A DNA stretch of 64,000 bases from Cardinalis cardinalis (lineage: Eukaryota; Chordata; Aves; Passeriformes; Cardinalidae): the NCBI GenBank assembly GCA_014549065.1, contig JACDOX010000034.1, positions 1,240,001-1,304,000 of the forward strand, written 5' to 3'. Made by a program: the position numbers and the translations under genes. Shown here piece by piece: positions 1 through 13,639 of this stretch; positions within the stretch are counted from its first letter, which is position 1; every line of letters begins with the position of its first letter. Below the pieces are notes generated by a model. It saw only the letters and a program-made list of their open reading frames with translations, was not told the origin of the DNA and did no database searches.

Positions 1-3000
1 TTGTTAGCATCNAAGTGCATGACGTTGCATTTTGTATTATAGCAGTTTGTTTTGTTTACATTAGTTCAATCATCAAGGTCATTCATTGTTTTTCCATATG
101 ACATTTCACTGCAGCTCTGTTGATGATGCTGCCTAGTTTTGTGAAAACAGCCACTGCAATAAATTTATTTTCTCTTCTTTGCCGAACAATAAGATCCATC
201 CCAAGAATAACTCCCAAAGAAACCTACTAGAGGATACTATTCATTTTCGTACTCTGGTACTCTCCTGTTTGATACTACCTGCTGCCATTTCCTTCATTGT
301 GCTCTGGAAAATATGACCTTATCTCTGGGATTCTCAATGTGTGGCAAANCTCTTCTGCTACTCAGTCCCTCTTTCCCCAGAAGCACTCTACTTAATGATC
401 CTTTTTATGATCTGTCTTAGCACCTGCCCTTTAAGAAAGGGCAAATAATTTTAATTTCAGACTTCTGAGCTCCTCCATTCTGTTGACTTGATTAACTAGG
501 TCATAGTTTACCAAAATTTGCCTTTTGAAATAAAGGGGTTTAGATATAGACCTGCTTTTTTCTTCTTTCCATACAATTTACACAACATCAACTTTTAGGA
601 TCATTTTCTACAACCAGTTTTTCTATACTGTCCTGTCCTCAAACTGTAGGTCCAAGTCTAAAATAGCATGATTTCATGTTGGTTTAGTGACATTTTGCTG
701 AGAAAAGCTATCAGCTGTGACATTCAGCTATTTTTGGGGCCCTGCCANCATTAATAACATTTGTTCTCCAACCTACTAAATCAATTAAGTAAAAAAAAAA
801 GTGAATAGCTTTTTGCCACCTTAGTGAGTTGAAGTGACTTATGTGTCAACCAGGTACCAAAGCCCCCACAAAGACAGCACAGAAGAGTGTGCAGCCTGAA
901 GGAGGAGAGAATGACTCCATTTCAGCAGGAGGGAGTTGTTGCATGAACCTAGCTTCTCATCTTACCATAACCTATCTTTGGAGCAGCATCTGTGTATGAA
1001 TTCCTATATATAAAGAAAATGCCCTATTCTTTCTAAATCCTGTTTCTTTCTAGATTTTTCACTTGTGGATCTCAAAAACTATTTGATCACAAGTATTAAT
1101 CAAGTACTGGATTTGGTAAGTTATACCTTTTCTAGTTTCCTAAACAAGATATTTCTACTTAAGAGGTTGAAGATCTCCTCCTGTGGGGTGTGTAAGAGCA
1201 GCGCTGAATGAAAAAGCTTCTGTGTAGCTTCAGCTTTGTTTCTTTCCATTAAATATGGCTGATGATATTCCTTTTTTTATCCTGGTATTTCTCNTACTGA
1301 AGAACTTGAATAAGATCAGGCTCCACGGTTTCACCACAGGCAAGTTGCTGCATGATCAAGCTGCTGCCAAAAGTAGCAGTCCTGCCTTCTTCTCAGTGAC
1401 TAGCTATAAATTTATGTCACCTTTCTATGGTGACATGAGCATTCTTGCAGCTAGAAATTGGCCAATTTTCAGTTGGACCAACACGTTGATCTTTCTGCAT
1501 GTGCAATCAGATGAGTGATAGTGCTTGATAAGGGGATGCAGTGGAAAGCACAGGGAAATAATATATTTTCCATTTTTGAAGCAGCACTACCAACCTGCAG
1601 AAATTGAAGTGATGCTACATTTATATAATGTAATCAGGAGTTTTTGGCTGATGACCTGGCTTCTCTTTTATCTCAGTAAGATCCACAATGTAGTTTTTAA
1701 TTGGTTATTAGCATTGTTTAGAGCTGTCTGAGAGAAAAAAACAAACTTGAAAAATATAAAATTGTCTAGTGAATTTTATTTCATAGTGCTTAAATTCGGT
1801 CAGTTTTTAAAACATAATTTAATATGTTTCTTGTAGTAAATTTTATTTTAAAATCAAATTATTCAGAATAATAATAAAAAGAGAATCATAATAAGATTCT
1901 CTTACTGCAAATCACTGTGATAATAGTTATGTAATATTTTGACATGTGCTTTGTAGAAAAAAACTGAAAAAAATAGTAATTTTTTGTGAACTTTTTCATT
2001 TTCAAAGCAAAGCCATTTTTCTTCAAATTCATTTAGTGTCTGAGCAATGAACAAAGTTGCTTTTTTAGGGAACTTGTCCTTTCCTGTTGGATGAGGGCTG
2101 TGCCATAATCAACAGGACTGTCAGGTTGGATTAATGCACGGCTCTTTTATATTCTAAAAGGCCATTTGGAAAAATTAGTTAGGGCAGAACACAGTCAGAG
2201 CATTTACTAGAGCACCTTTCCACAATGGCTTTGTTGAACTGTAAGGTGGATAGGTGAATATTCTAAACAGCAGAGTCTCTTGCTTGCCAGGAGGCTCAGA
2301 ATATGTCCTGCACAGAGCCTTGCAAGTGGGAAGACTCCAGCCCTACTTCCCACAAAGATTTTGTGATAGCACTCTCATAAGATTCCTGACTGACCCGACC
2401 ATTTCTTCCTTTAAAAAGACTATGGACTTGGACTTTGACCTGTGACCCAAAAATCAAAATTTTTGCTCTTTAAACATCTGTCATCATGGTGCAGCCTCTT
2501 TTTCAAATAAACACTAACAGTGCTCTACCCTCAATTTCAAACCCTCACTAGTGCACCATCACCCCTGGAGCTAAATCTGTTGTGGTCTTTTTATTTTTGT
2601 GATCTTTCAAAGGTCCATAATTTTCTTTTAGCTTTCTAGTGTCTCTTAAGGTACCTTCCCTTCAATCTCTTGCTCTTACTCTAAAAGTATAATCTTGTTC
2701 ACAGACTTTTCTTCATTTAGTTCAAAACAATTCTTGCTCATCCTAAATGTGTTATACATGAAAAAGTAATTGAAATAATAGAAACTTTGCAAAGTCTAAT
2801 GCCTACAGATTAGGACGTGCAGCATTCCCTACATCCCCATTCAACTTTAGTTCTAAAAGGTCAAGTGTGAAAATCACAATGAATTTGTGACATGGCTTTT
2901 AAGAACTGCCTTCCATAGTCTCTGCTCTCTGGAGCTGCTGTCTCCAATCCTTGTGTCCCACTGCCTATGTTCAGATCAACAGGCAGCTCCTTGTCCGTCT

Positions 3001-3054
3001 TTGTCAGCTTATGGGGATTCAGACTCAAAAATCTCCACCCTGTGATCCCACCTT
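1..3054. other. Intergenic, AT-rich, no feature recognised
   Basis: Unique-looking AT-rich sequence with a few Ns. Short open frames at 1255-1731, 2254-2445 and 2951-3184 lack recognisable similarity; the last runs into the CR1 fragment. Confidence 0.7.
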
Positions 3055-3275
3055 CAAGCTGAATTGGTATAAATTCAGATTGGATAGCAAAAAGTTCTTC
3101 ACTGAGAGTGTGATCAAGCTCTCCAGGGAAGTGCTTCAGGCCTGTAGGTGTTCAAGGGTTCGAAAAAAACTCTCAGATATATGATTTAACTTTTAACTTG
3201 TCCTGTGGGCAGTCAGGACTTGAACTTTATGATCCTCATGGACCCCTTCCAACTCAGGATATTTTATGATTCCCC
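3055..3275 (+). mobile_element. CR1 LINE 3' fragment
   Basis: It reads in CR1 sense: a stretch like 'ttcagattggat...aaagttcttcactgagag', then 'ccttccaactcaggatatttta(t)gatt' at the 3' tip. Diverged and 5'-truncated. Confidence 0.8.
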
Positions 3276-5088
3276 AGTTCCTTTGACATTTTTCACTAGC
3301 ACGTGACAGCTTCACAAACATTAATGCATTTATCCCCACATTATATACATGAGAGAGCATACAGTTAGTGTCACAAATATGTGTTATTTGGCTGCCTGTT
3401 TTGGATGCCTACATTTGTCAGGGATATACCATTTATTTCTACACTTTATTTGGCAATCACCTCTGACATCAACTTTGTTTGCAGTTGAGGAGTCTTCATA
3501 GCATGAGGCTGGGTGCTCAGAAAGTGAAAAATACCTATTTCTCATTGCCTGTTCCAAAACTGAATTAAATGAGATTCAGCCTCACACAGGATCCATTGAA
3601 ACAAGACAATGAGATAATCCAGTTGTTCAGGAGGTATTCTGTCCAAAGAACACACTTTTTCTTCATGAAACCAGGTGCCTCAGTCACTGTACTGTGCAGC
3701 TTTTGAACTAGAAAAGGTAAATACAAAGAGTCATACAATCAGCAGGCTACTTCACGTCTCCTCCTTACTCTGAACACTAGATACCTTGTATACTGAAATA
3801 AGTAAGGACTCGCCTGTGGTTAAAACAGAATGTGATCTCTCACAGATAAAAGACTGTATCTTCCCGGAGTTTGAATTAAGTTTTCACAAGTAACCTGGAT
3901 TCGAGTGCTCTCTATTTTTGTATGTTTTAATGTCTGTATTCTTAAAACTTCCCAAATTATTTTTAAGAGTTAACTAATCCAGAAAAACAACCATCAGAAA
4001 TTATGTCTTGTTAAAGCAAATTTATATCCCTGGGGCTCATCCAAAAAGTTTAAAACTCACAAGTTTATAGAACAAATTCTGGTGACATAAGCCAATAGTA
4101 AATGAAAGCAGGAGAAAAATATAATTCCTGAATTCTGTGTAGCTCGATCATTTGGGAGAGACAAGCTAAAATGTGAGGTTGTCTCTTTACCAGCTAACTC
4201 AGGAATCCTGGACCCCGAGCTGTGTTCAAAAGGACCACACATTCCCTTTTCTTCCGCACACTACCTGCCCTGCAGTCTATGACTGATTCTTCCAGTTTGA
4301 AGATGCACATTCTGGTACATTTGAGGCTTATATCCTAGTCTCCTATTGCTTTGAAGCATTGTTCCAGCTCCCATTCTTTCCTTATCTCAGTAATCATTCA
4401 GTCCCTTCGAGCATATCTTCTCACATTTATGTATTCCAGCACCACTTCCCTACTCTCAGTTCTTGGCATTGTAGCAAGCTTTCAGGAATAATGTCAGAGT
4501 TTGGACCTCAGACTGGAGCATATCAGTATGTACGTAATCAAGAAGTTATGAATCACAAGCTAACTTGTGCAAACAGAGAATTTTCAAACTTACAGGAACA
4601 TAAAAACATAAAAGCAGTCAAACCAAAGGTTTGTTTAGCCCAAGATCCCAGCTCTCACAGTGGCCAGTGGACATCTAGAGAACAGCAGAAGACAGCAGTA
4701 CTGTGGTACCTCCCAAATATTCTCTCAGCCTCCATCTTATCACTTTTGCAAATATAGGTCAGTGAATAGAAATCGGGAGATAGAAAGGTAGGAAACAACA
4801 GGTTACATATATTGCCGTGGATCATAGTTGTTAAATACACTGGTTTCAAGGTTTCTTTTGAACAAACAGGACATTTTTGTGGTTTTTTATGAGCTCTGCC
4901 CCATGGCTTTCAGTTAACATTTTGTCACATTTTAAAGATTTGAGATTTCAAGATGCCTAATATTGATCATATTATCAAAACAACCAACCCAGCCCAAAGT
5001 CACTGTTCTGCTGGAGAACAGTTTACCCACTGGGGTAAGTGGCTTGTTTTTCTNCTCAATTAGATACCAATTATTTACTAGACAAGGA
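3276..5088. other. Intergenic, no feature recognised
   Basis: AT-rich unique sequence. The 132-codon frame at 4359-4757 is low-complexity Ser/His-rich and shows no domain, so it is treated as chance. Confidence 0.65.
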
Positions 5089-5169
5089 ATCACAGAATCA
5101 TAGAATAGAATAATAGAGTATCTTGAGTTGGAAGGGACCCACAAGAATCATTGAGTCCAACTCATGGCC
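5089..5169 (-). mobile_element. CR1 LINE 3' end, first part of a split copy
   Basis: The reverse-complement CR1 tip (atcacagaatcatagaat, then gagttggaagggaccc) breaks off after 'catggcc' at 5169. The remainder of the same CR1 resumes at 5805. Confidence 0.85.
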
Positions 5170-5804
5170 ATTGTGGAAAATGGACTGACTGGCTGGTTAT
5201 GCCAGAATAGAGAGATGCTGTGAGACAGTGGAGAATTGATGAGGCTGATTGGGCAAAACCACAAGCTAGACCACTTCCTCATCTAGTGCCTGGGCTTGAG
5301 CAAGGCTTAACAACTGAACGTTGCCTGGGCTGAAGCAGAGGCCCCAGAGCCCCATGTTGTCTTAGTGAAGTGCAGAAGCACCCAGGTCTCTGTGCCAGCC
5401 CTCAGCCTCACTGCCCCTTCACTGTGCACAACAAGCCTTGGTTTAGATCTGTTCCTCTGAGGAGACAATGATGGGAGTAAAGACCTGGTGAAGGTCAGAT
5501 GTTCACCACTGCTGCCTCAGCCCTGTGGAGGAACACACTGAGGTACCACGCTTCTGTGCTGCCAATGTTTCAGCTAAATAAATTTTGTTTGTACCTTCAG
5601 TCAAACAAAAGTTCCGCAAACTCAGTTTGACTAAAGGTAACCAGAGACCTTCTTTGTTCCCTTATTTGCATATTAAAACCACACTCTAATTGGTCATAAT
5701 TCAGAAATTAAGCTCAGCCACACCAAGCCTCTCTGATGTCTAAGGACTAGTCAGAATGCAAGGGGGTTTATTTTCTGCCAAATTTCATATACTTACTGCA
5801 ATAA
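5170..5804. mobile_element. 635-bp insertion nested in a CR1 copy, class unknown
   Basis: The CR1 consensus runs straight from '...aactcctggcc' to 'ctgcacagg...'. Here those two points are 635 bp apart, so the segment between them is an insertion. It contains AATAAA (about 5576) on the plus strand and TTTATT near 5768. A TG near the left end and CA near the right end suggest an LTR, but no clean target duplication was found. It may be an LTR or another short element. Confidence 0.6.
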
Positions 5805-6060
5805 CTGCGCAGGACAACCCCAAGGATCGCACCATGTGCCTGGGAGGATTGTTCAAACAATTCTTGAACTGTGTCGGGCTTGGTGCTGTGATCACTTCCC
5901 TGCGGAGCCTGTTCCACTGCCCAACCATCATCTGGGTGAAGAACCTTTTCCTAATGTCCAACTCAAACCTCCCCTGACACAGCTTCATGCTGTTCCCTTC
6001 ATTTCTATCACTGGTCACCAGAGAGAAGAGATTTGGCACTGTGAGGTCTCCCCTCAGTCT
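5805..6060 (-). mobile_element. CR1 LINE fragment, second part of the split copy
   Basis: This continues the CR1 interrupted at 5169: 'aggacaaccccaaggatcg', then 'gaagaaccttttcctaatgt', then 'ctggtcaccagagagaagag', all in reverse orientation. Short frames on both strands here are CR1-derived. Confidence 0.9.
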
Positions 6061-8790
6061 CAGGAGGAGGTAGAACTTTAATGTAGCACATAAAAGAGGA
6101 AGCTTAAAACCACGTAACCTACAGGAGAAAGTTTCATCTGAACTTAAAATATCGTTTCTGAGAAATGATATTTTTTATAACGATGTCAAAAGCCACAGAT
6201 TTTAACTCCCTGCAGTGTATAGATCTTTAATGTAGTGGAAAAGTGGCAACAGATACATTTTACTGATTGAAAAAATTGAGTATGATGTCTAATTACATTG
6301 GTAAAACAGAATTAAAAGTGTGGAACAAGTAAAACTGTGAACACACCTATGAGGAAAGATCCTAAGCTGGAAACTGCTCTACTAAGACACTCTCAGCACA
6401 CACAATGTAAAATGGCTAGAGATAATTAGTGGAAAATCTCCATTATGAAGAGCTGTTCATCAGGACATGACTAGGGAATCAGAGAGCAGAAATTAATGTA
6501 ATCATATATTTCATACAGTCTGGGAGTGGGAAAGAAATGAGTTTCAGAATTTTCTTACTATATACCTGATGGACTACTGATAATAGCAGCAAAATTTATG
6601 ATGGCATAATTTACAAAAACTCTTGCTTTAACTTTTGTCAGGACCCACATATGAGAGATAAGAAGTCACTTTCCACTGTATACAGAAGCAGCACATGTGA
6701 TCCAGTAAGACATTTAGAAAATGCATTTGGGGGTCTTCCTTGGTTTTGACTGTAAGCCACTTAGTCAATGCTGCTATTCAGTAAGCATGTCACTCTCATA
6801 AAATGATACAATCATTTAGTAAGAGAGTGCAAGGAACAAATAGACATTTGAATATTTCTACATGCAAACTCATCAGCTGGGAAGAAATTTTACCATCTTT
6901 AGAGTCCAGGTGCTCTGTTCTGGCCAGTGCTAACTGGGTCACAGTGAAATATGATTCTTCAGCACAGTCTTGTAGGCAAGAGGGCCATTATAATCCTTAA
7001 TTATATAAAGAGTAACATATTAAGAGGTTGTAGGGAAGTTATATTACAACTGTATTTGCCAAAATTGTGGACTAGTACTAAAGTGACCATTGACTNTTTA
7101 GGGTAGTTGGTTTAGTAATTGTTAACACCCAACTTTTGGATGTCATGAAGCCAATCTGTAGTGACAGACATCATTTTAGTGAGAAGCTCAGGTGATTTTA
7201 GCTTTGTATGAATCCTAACTTTACTTAACATTTCTCCCATGGGAAACTTACGTTTGGTAGAACCAGAGCACCTTGCTCCTTGCTTATGTGGAGGAGGATA
7301 GAACAACTGAAAGAAATGTGGAGGTTAGATAGAACAAAACAACAAAAAAGACAGAGGCTGCACTGGAACTACTTATCAAGCCTTTATATGGATTCTTCAT
7401 NACTACAAATGTTTTAATAATTTTTTCCCCCTAGAAGTTGTACTATAACTTACATGGGAAATAATTCTGAGAAAGTCTTTCATTCTATGTTGTTTAGGCA
7501 CCCAAAGGTCTATTCTTTCTGGAATCAATCCGCAGAGGAGAGACAGCAGCCCTTCCTGACCTTCTGTCAGTAAAACCAACCTGGATATCCTTTTATTTTC
7601 AATAATAGGGCCCAGGCAGTTTAGCTAGAATTAAGAAGACAAATGGAAAAATGTCCTGTGATGCTTAAAATACATGAGGTCTAATCAGTTCTTCAGAGGA
7701 AGACTGATGAGTATCATGTTACTGTTTATTTAGATGTGATTATCATAAGTAGAACGCACATCAAGGAACAGTAGAAAAATTCAGAATGTAGAACTGCTAA
7801 AGAAGACTTACTATCACTTTCTTGTAAAAGAAAAATTTTTTTTGGTATATTCCTTAGAATATATATCTTTTTATTTATTTGCAAATAAGTGGGATTGTGT
7901 CAAGAAATAACTTGCTGTGTTACCAGGTTTTCTTCTGGAGGAAACAAATCAACACCCAAAGTTGTTGGGAAACTGACTGTCTAAGGTATTTTAGTTTCCT
8001 CTAAGCAGCTTTGTGTTGCTGGTTTTGTTGTTTATAGCAATTGCTAATTTTGGAGAGCTTTTCAAGCATGATTAAATTCTAAGAGAAAGACAGCAGGAAA
8101 AAACTTATGGTCTGTTTATAAAGATCAGTTAATAACTGTTGACCAGTTATTTCTCCTGAATTGAGTTGCATTTCTTAATTCTAATTTTCCTCCAACAACA
8201 AATAGCAAAGGGCTTAATTTTCTTTACAGTTACCTAGATGCAAGTTCAGATAGATATTTTAAATTAATAATTACATTGTTGTCAATATCTATATTAGCTA
8301 GACAAAATAATCTGATTCAGACATTTTTGTGTGGATTAATGGGTGCACTAAGAATTCAATGCAGTTCTGTATCAAGTCTGTCACTGCTGTGAATATCATA
8401 ATCACAGTAAATCTATAAATCCAATATGATGCTTTCAGAATAAATATGAAACTATTTTACTAGAGCTAGAAGCAGAGAGGTAAACAGGAATTGGTATAAC
8501 ACAAATGAAATTAATGTCAAAACCTTTATTTGTTTATTGTGAGGCGTGCACTTTTGTAATAAACATTCCTTAGCCTGTGGAATGGAATTTCAAAGTGGTT
8601 TAATTTTCTTGCTTTCACTGATTCAGAGATGGGTTCAGAAGCTTCACAGAATTCCTATGCCTCCCAATTCCTCAGTTCTAAAAACTCTAAAGCAGGTGTT
8701 TCTCAGGCATTGATTGTTATGAGCAAAAAAATCTGCCTGTTTTTTTGTGAAGAGAAAAAGTTACAGAAACTTTACAGAAACAGTCAGACC
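6061..8790. other. Intergenic, no feature recognised
   Basis: AT-rich sequence between the split CR1 and the LTR-like block. Nothing could be supported in it. Confidence 0.65.
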
Positions 8791-9349
8791 TGTGGCTAGG
8801 CGTTTTCTGTTATGGTAATTACAAGTCGTTGTCGTTAATGGTTCTGTTTTGTGCCAGTAACAGCCCTGGCCGGGCTGGCTCGATGGGTGGAGATCCCCCC
8901 TAGACAGTGAGGAAGGGGACAAGCTGAAGGAGGGGGCATGCAAATTAACTTCAGGACCAGCATGCCATGGGAAGCTGCAACCCCAAAACTACTGAAGAGA
9001 CCCCTAGAACAACGAGCCAATATAGATCTGAGAAACTGGAGTGGTGTCTGGATATGAGGCACAGTGTGCTGGGCCTGCAGAGAGGTTCATCGCCCGAGAG
9101 CCAGAGTGGGAGCCCTGCCCAAGCTAGGAAGATCGAGGGAGTCGACACGCCCATCAAAGCTCCTACGAGGACGGGACTCCCCGGCTCTGCCCCTGTAGGC
9201 AAAGGTGCACGTGTCTTTCTCCTCAGCGACACCCTGGGAGAGATGACGGAGACTGCAGGCCCGTCGAGCTGCCGCCATCCTGAGCTGTTCGCTTTTTAAT
9301 AAGGGCGTTAAAAGGAGAAGTTTCCTTGCCCTGTTTATTTGATTGATCA
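8791..9349 (+). mobile_element. Probable LTR, plus orientation, ends uncertain
   Basis: A GC- and CpG-rich block of about 550 bp in AT-rich DNA. It ends in a T-rich segment with an AATAAG poly(A)-like signal near 9297 and a U5-like tail. Several overlapping open frames on both strands cross it, as expected for GC-rich sequence. I found no clear target duplication. The ERV-LTR call rests on layout and on resemblance to passerine LTRs. Confidence 0.45.
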
Positions 9350-10639
9350 CTTTTAAATTTCAGATTACATGTGATTGATGTCAAAAAAACCCAGAGAAAC
9401 TACAGCATTTTCCTGTTGCAGTGTTTTCACTTTCCAATTATCACTTAGAAGCTGATGTACTGAATATTCCCAGTTATATACCAGTTGAGGTAGCAGTTTT
9501 CTTGTGTGTTTAGGAANCCAGGGAACCATGATTACTCTTCTTTGCTATAAAATAAAGGAATTACATACTATTTGCTAATGAGTGATTGTGAAATATTCAA
9601 CCATGTTCATGATTTACAAAAACACTCCAGAGGAAAAAGGGAATTAGCTAACCTTTTAGAAAAGATCACTATGAAATTTTCTGCATAGCATAGGATTTTT
9701 AAATGCAGGAATGGAATATTGTTAATCCAGTGTATTTTGTATTATAGAGAAAGAAACATAAAAGTTAAGTGCTTGGACAGTACTAATTTTATATGCAGGG
9801 TTAATAATACTGTCTTGAGATTAACCTTCTTTCCCAAAAATACTCCATGTCTTTTCCTTACTAGCTGATGACAAGATTTATTCCAAGATGAGTCTAGCCA
9901 AAGTCAATGTATACTGAAAGCAGAATTTTGAAATTAAAACACTTAAAATCATATATTTATTAATAGCTGAAAATATTTCCACCTACTATTTCTTAACAAG
10001 CAGTAGAACGTGCAAACAGGCCACAGCAAAACCCACAGGTTTTCACTGTAAGTAAAGAAGACACTAAACACAGGAAGACAGAGCTGTCAAAGGATTTAAC
10101 ACATTAAGTAGTCAGTCAAGTGTATGTCCACTCACAAAGCTAAAAAGAACCAAAGAAAGTTCTAGTGCATGCAGAGGCGTGACTTGGTCAAAAACAAGTG
10201 CCACTAATGGAGTGGCAGGGAAACAATACCGGAGCAGAAAGCAGATCTCAAGAATACCAGTAAGTGCTCAAGAACAAAAGCCAGGAGCATGATTACAACT
10301 TAAAGGCAAAGAGCAGCAAAGAATTACGGTGCTTATTAAATGTATGGGGTGGATCTCTTGCAAAAACAGAGACAAAGCTCTAGGATCAGCTTCTAACTTG
10401 TCCACTTGTCAGGACTTGATGTGATTAGCTGCAGAGCTGTTAGCCCAGAAAGTAACTCCCGGAGNAGTCTGACTGGGGGACACAACAGGATGTGAGCCTT
10501 AACACGTCAATGTTACTTGGATTTCTCAGTATCACAAGTGAGCAGCAGCTCCTCTCAGCTCTGCAATGTACTTTGCAGCTGAGCATGGTTTTAGAGGGAA
10601 CAGAGTAAAGAATTTAAAACCAAACAAAATAGAAATGCT
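9350..10639. other. Intergenic, no feature recognised
   Basis: AT-rich up to about 9,990, then slightly purine-rich to about 10,500. I see no gene or named repeat. Confidence 0.6.
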
Positions 10640-10873
10640 ACGGTGGACTTGTGGTAATATTTCCGCTTGAATATGAGGAAGAACTTTTTTACTGTGTACG
10701 TGGCCAAGCCCTGGAACAGATTGCCCCGAGTAGTTGTGGAGTCTCCCTCACTGCAGATATTCAGGAACAATCCTGTGCTATGTGCTCTAGGATGACCCTG
10801 CTTGAGCACAGAGTTTGCATCAGATGACCTAGTGCGGTCCCTTTCAACCTTACCTATTTTGTGATTCTGTGAA
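10640..10873 (+). mobile_element. CR1 LINE 3' fragment
   Basis: The sense-strand CR1 3' region shows 'atgaggaagaac(t)tttttac', 'ccctggaacagattgcccc' and a tip ending 'gtgattctgtga'. 5'-truncated and diverged. Confidence 0.8.
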
Positions 10874-12647
10874 TACCACTTAAAAGGTTAATTCCACAAT
10901 GAAAAACTGGTTTTAGACATTTCGACTATATAGTATGATTCGCTAAAGTTTGTTTCTGGGAGTCATTGGAGCAGCTCCATTACTTAACACTGGGTCAGAA
11001 CAGCTACATTCAAGTGAAACGTTAAACAGTAGAGAAGAAGTGAGTTGATCTCAATGGATCAAAATTTTCAGTTGTCATTGCATTTTTATAATCTGAAATG
11101 ATCCTTTAATATCATAGTACATATTTGCATATAACTTGTCATCCTCCTCTAGAGACAAGGAAAGTAATATTTTTAAATATCTTAGGATGATATTGAACAC
11201 TTTCATGTCTGAACTCTTACCTGTGCAGAACAAATCCATGTTGATAAGATGTTCTGAGAACTGGAAAAGTGTCACCAGCATGGGTATGGAAAGCAACTTA
11301 CATCACCAGAGGTAACATCTTCAAATTTTAATATCCAGTGCTGGAGACAGCTTCTTTGTTGAGTGACAGCTGCATGCAGATGGGCCCTTTTACCCACCAC
11401 CGACAAAAAGAGTGCACCTCAGCAGGGGTGGGAATGCGAGACTGGGCGGGAAGCTTGGGAGGGGTTCAACACGGTTTTACCCTTCTTTGTAATTGAAAAA
11501 ACGGGATACCTGTAATGGCAAGTGTCCCATTAGAGAAACAAATGTTTTCAAAGCTTTGATGAAAAAGAGATACAAGGTAATGACTAGCAGAGTAGTGGAC
11601 TTCTCACTTTTTTGTCAGTTATGGCAGGTGAGATTATCAAGATGCACNATAGAAGTGGCTCATCTGTTGTGTGTGGCACAGACAGAAACCTGTGAATCCT
11701 GTGGAAACAAAGAGATGCAACATGATGCAAAAGTACAATAGTGCTGGCTATGATGTTATTATATTGAGAAAAAGGACTTACTTCAGTGAACAATTTACTC
11801 CATCTTTATTTGCTTAAAATTACAGTTTAGAATATACCAAAGATAGTGTAAAGTACCAAAACAGTTATTCCTGGCAAACTTACTACTCTGGGTAGTAAAA
11901 ATGACAGTCATTACAGAGGTAGTGTAGTATCTTCTGCAAATATAATATATAAAGTCAAGGAGAATGGCATCAGCAAGAAGTATAAAAGAAACTGTCTGGC
12001 ACCTTTGGGAATGGCTAATTACTCTGCAGCAGGCTGTGCACACTGAGTGATCAGAAGGGGTCAGCATGTGACAGTGTGCCATACCAGCTCTGTTTAGACC
12101 ATCAGACAAATATTCTGGCACTTTCCAGATACTGATCAGAGAATGAATAATTAATTCAATTTCAACTACTGTGCTGTATCTTTTGGTGCAAAAGGTCTAA
12201 AATAATCTTTATTCTATGCAATGAACTGTAAATTGTTAAAGTAATAAGGCCCACAAAGAAGAATTCCCCGATCAGACAATAAGTTACAGTGGCTCAGTTC
12301 ACATATGAATAGTTCCAGCTGCTTTTTGAGGAAATGGTATCAAAATGACACATCAGCCTCTTACCCTCCTGCCATGAACGGTTTAGTGAAATGATTCATT
12401 CATCTGTTTGAGAAAGCAATCTGTGCTCCGTCCCTGCATGGTATTAAGCTAGCTAGCTCAAGCTAGTTACCAACACAATAATCTTCTGTCTGTAGAAAGG
12501 CACTCTGGCACTACCCTTTGTAGGACTTAATTTAAGACCTCACCAGGATGTTCTAATCCCTAATGTGCAGAAGGATACTGAAAATAAATATTATGACTGA
12601 ATAGTTACAGTAGTTACAGCTAAAAAAACATCAGAACTTTCATGTTA

Positions 12648-12686
<39 letters not shown>

Positions 12687-13639
12687 GAAGCATTTGGAAA
12701 GTGGAATAATTAGGACAGGGAGTGATCCCATCCTCTGGTTCACTAAGCTGAAATCTCATAGAACTAATTAGGTTGTGAAGAAGACTGGAATGTTAAAGCT
12801 GAAGGAGATCTCTCAGCGTCTCCCATTGCTTTGGCCTGGTGCAAAATGAATTCTATCTTTATCATTCCCAAACTGCTCTTTAAATTTTAGTTAGCTTGGC
12901 TTTAAACAACCTGTACATCCTCATGAGTTTTATTCCAACACTTCAACACCTGCAACATTCAAAAGTTTTTTCTAACATCCAGTTTGAATATGCATTGGTT
13001 TTTCAGAACAAATATAAACAGACTATGTTTCTAATTTCTTTCAGTCCTTATTTTCTACAACTCTCATCATTCTTTTGGTTTTCTCTGGATGCTTGCTAGT
13101 TGATACACGACCTTGTTCAGAGCCTTAAATTGAAAATGACATTGCATTAGAGGAGCATATATATATGTGTCAGAACCATATGTATATGTCTATTTCCTGC
13201 GTCAAGTAGACTGTACTACGGTGCATCCACTCCACTGTTGCTGGGGTGTTTGTAACACCACTTTATGTTGGCAGTACACCAGGAGTCCCGCATCTTTCTT
13301 TGCAGAACAGTCACCTGAGCACTTTATTGTTCTCCATCCTGTATTTTATTATTTTTGCCCAAAGGTAGCATATTTCTTCTGTTGTGTTGCGTTTTATCCT
13401 TTTTTTTTTCCTTGAGACGATTTCTCCAATTTAATTTTTTGAATACTAATTCTGANTAAACACAGCTAAAATCTCTCCCATTTTTGTGCAAACTTGAAGT
13501 TTCTATTTAACTGCTCAGATACCTTTTGAAATAGGGAAGAATACTTGTAATATATATTAGAAATAATTAATGCTATAAAAGAATGTATTTTATAAAGGCT
13601 GTGAAATCCAAATGAATCTCTGACCATAAGCAGCCTGAG
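10874..13639. other. Intergenic with a long A-run
   Basis: AT-rich, with a small GC-richer patch at 11,385-11,470 and the A35 tract at 12,649. A stretch around 12,780-13,000 ('ttttctaacatccagtttga') may be a very old reverse CR1/LINE, but this is not secure. Confidence 0.55.
12649..12683. repeat. 35-base A-run
   Basis: An uninterrupted poly(A) tract of 35 bases. No recognisable retrocopy lies directly upstream. The length is uncertain, as homopolymers often are. Confidence 0.9.

Noticed and set aside
3150..3170. GGTTCGA, like a tRNA B box
   Set aside because: It lies inside a CR1 3' fragment with no A box or cloverleaf around it.
4359..4757. 132-codon frame in intergenic DNA
   Set aside because: No domain, biased composition, and no splice sites or promoter nearby; length within chance for the window.
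12600..12683. A35 run as the tail of a processed pseudogene
   Set aside because: No recognisable coding or transcript-like sequence precedes it and no flanking target duplication was found.
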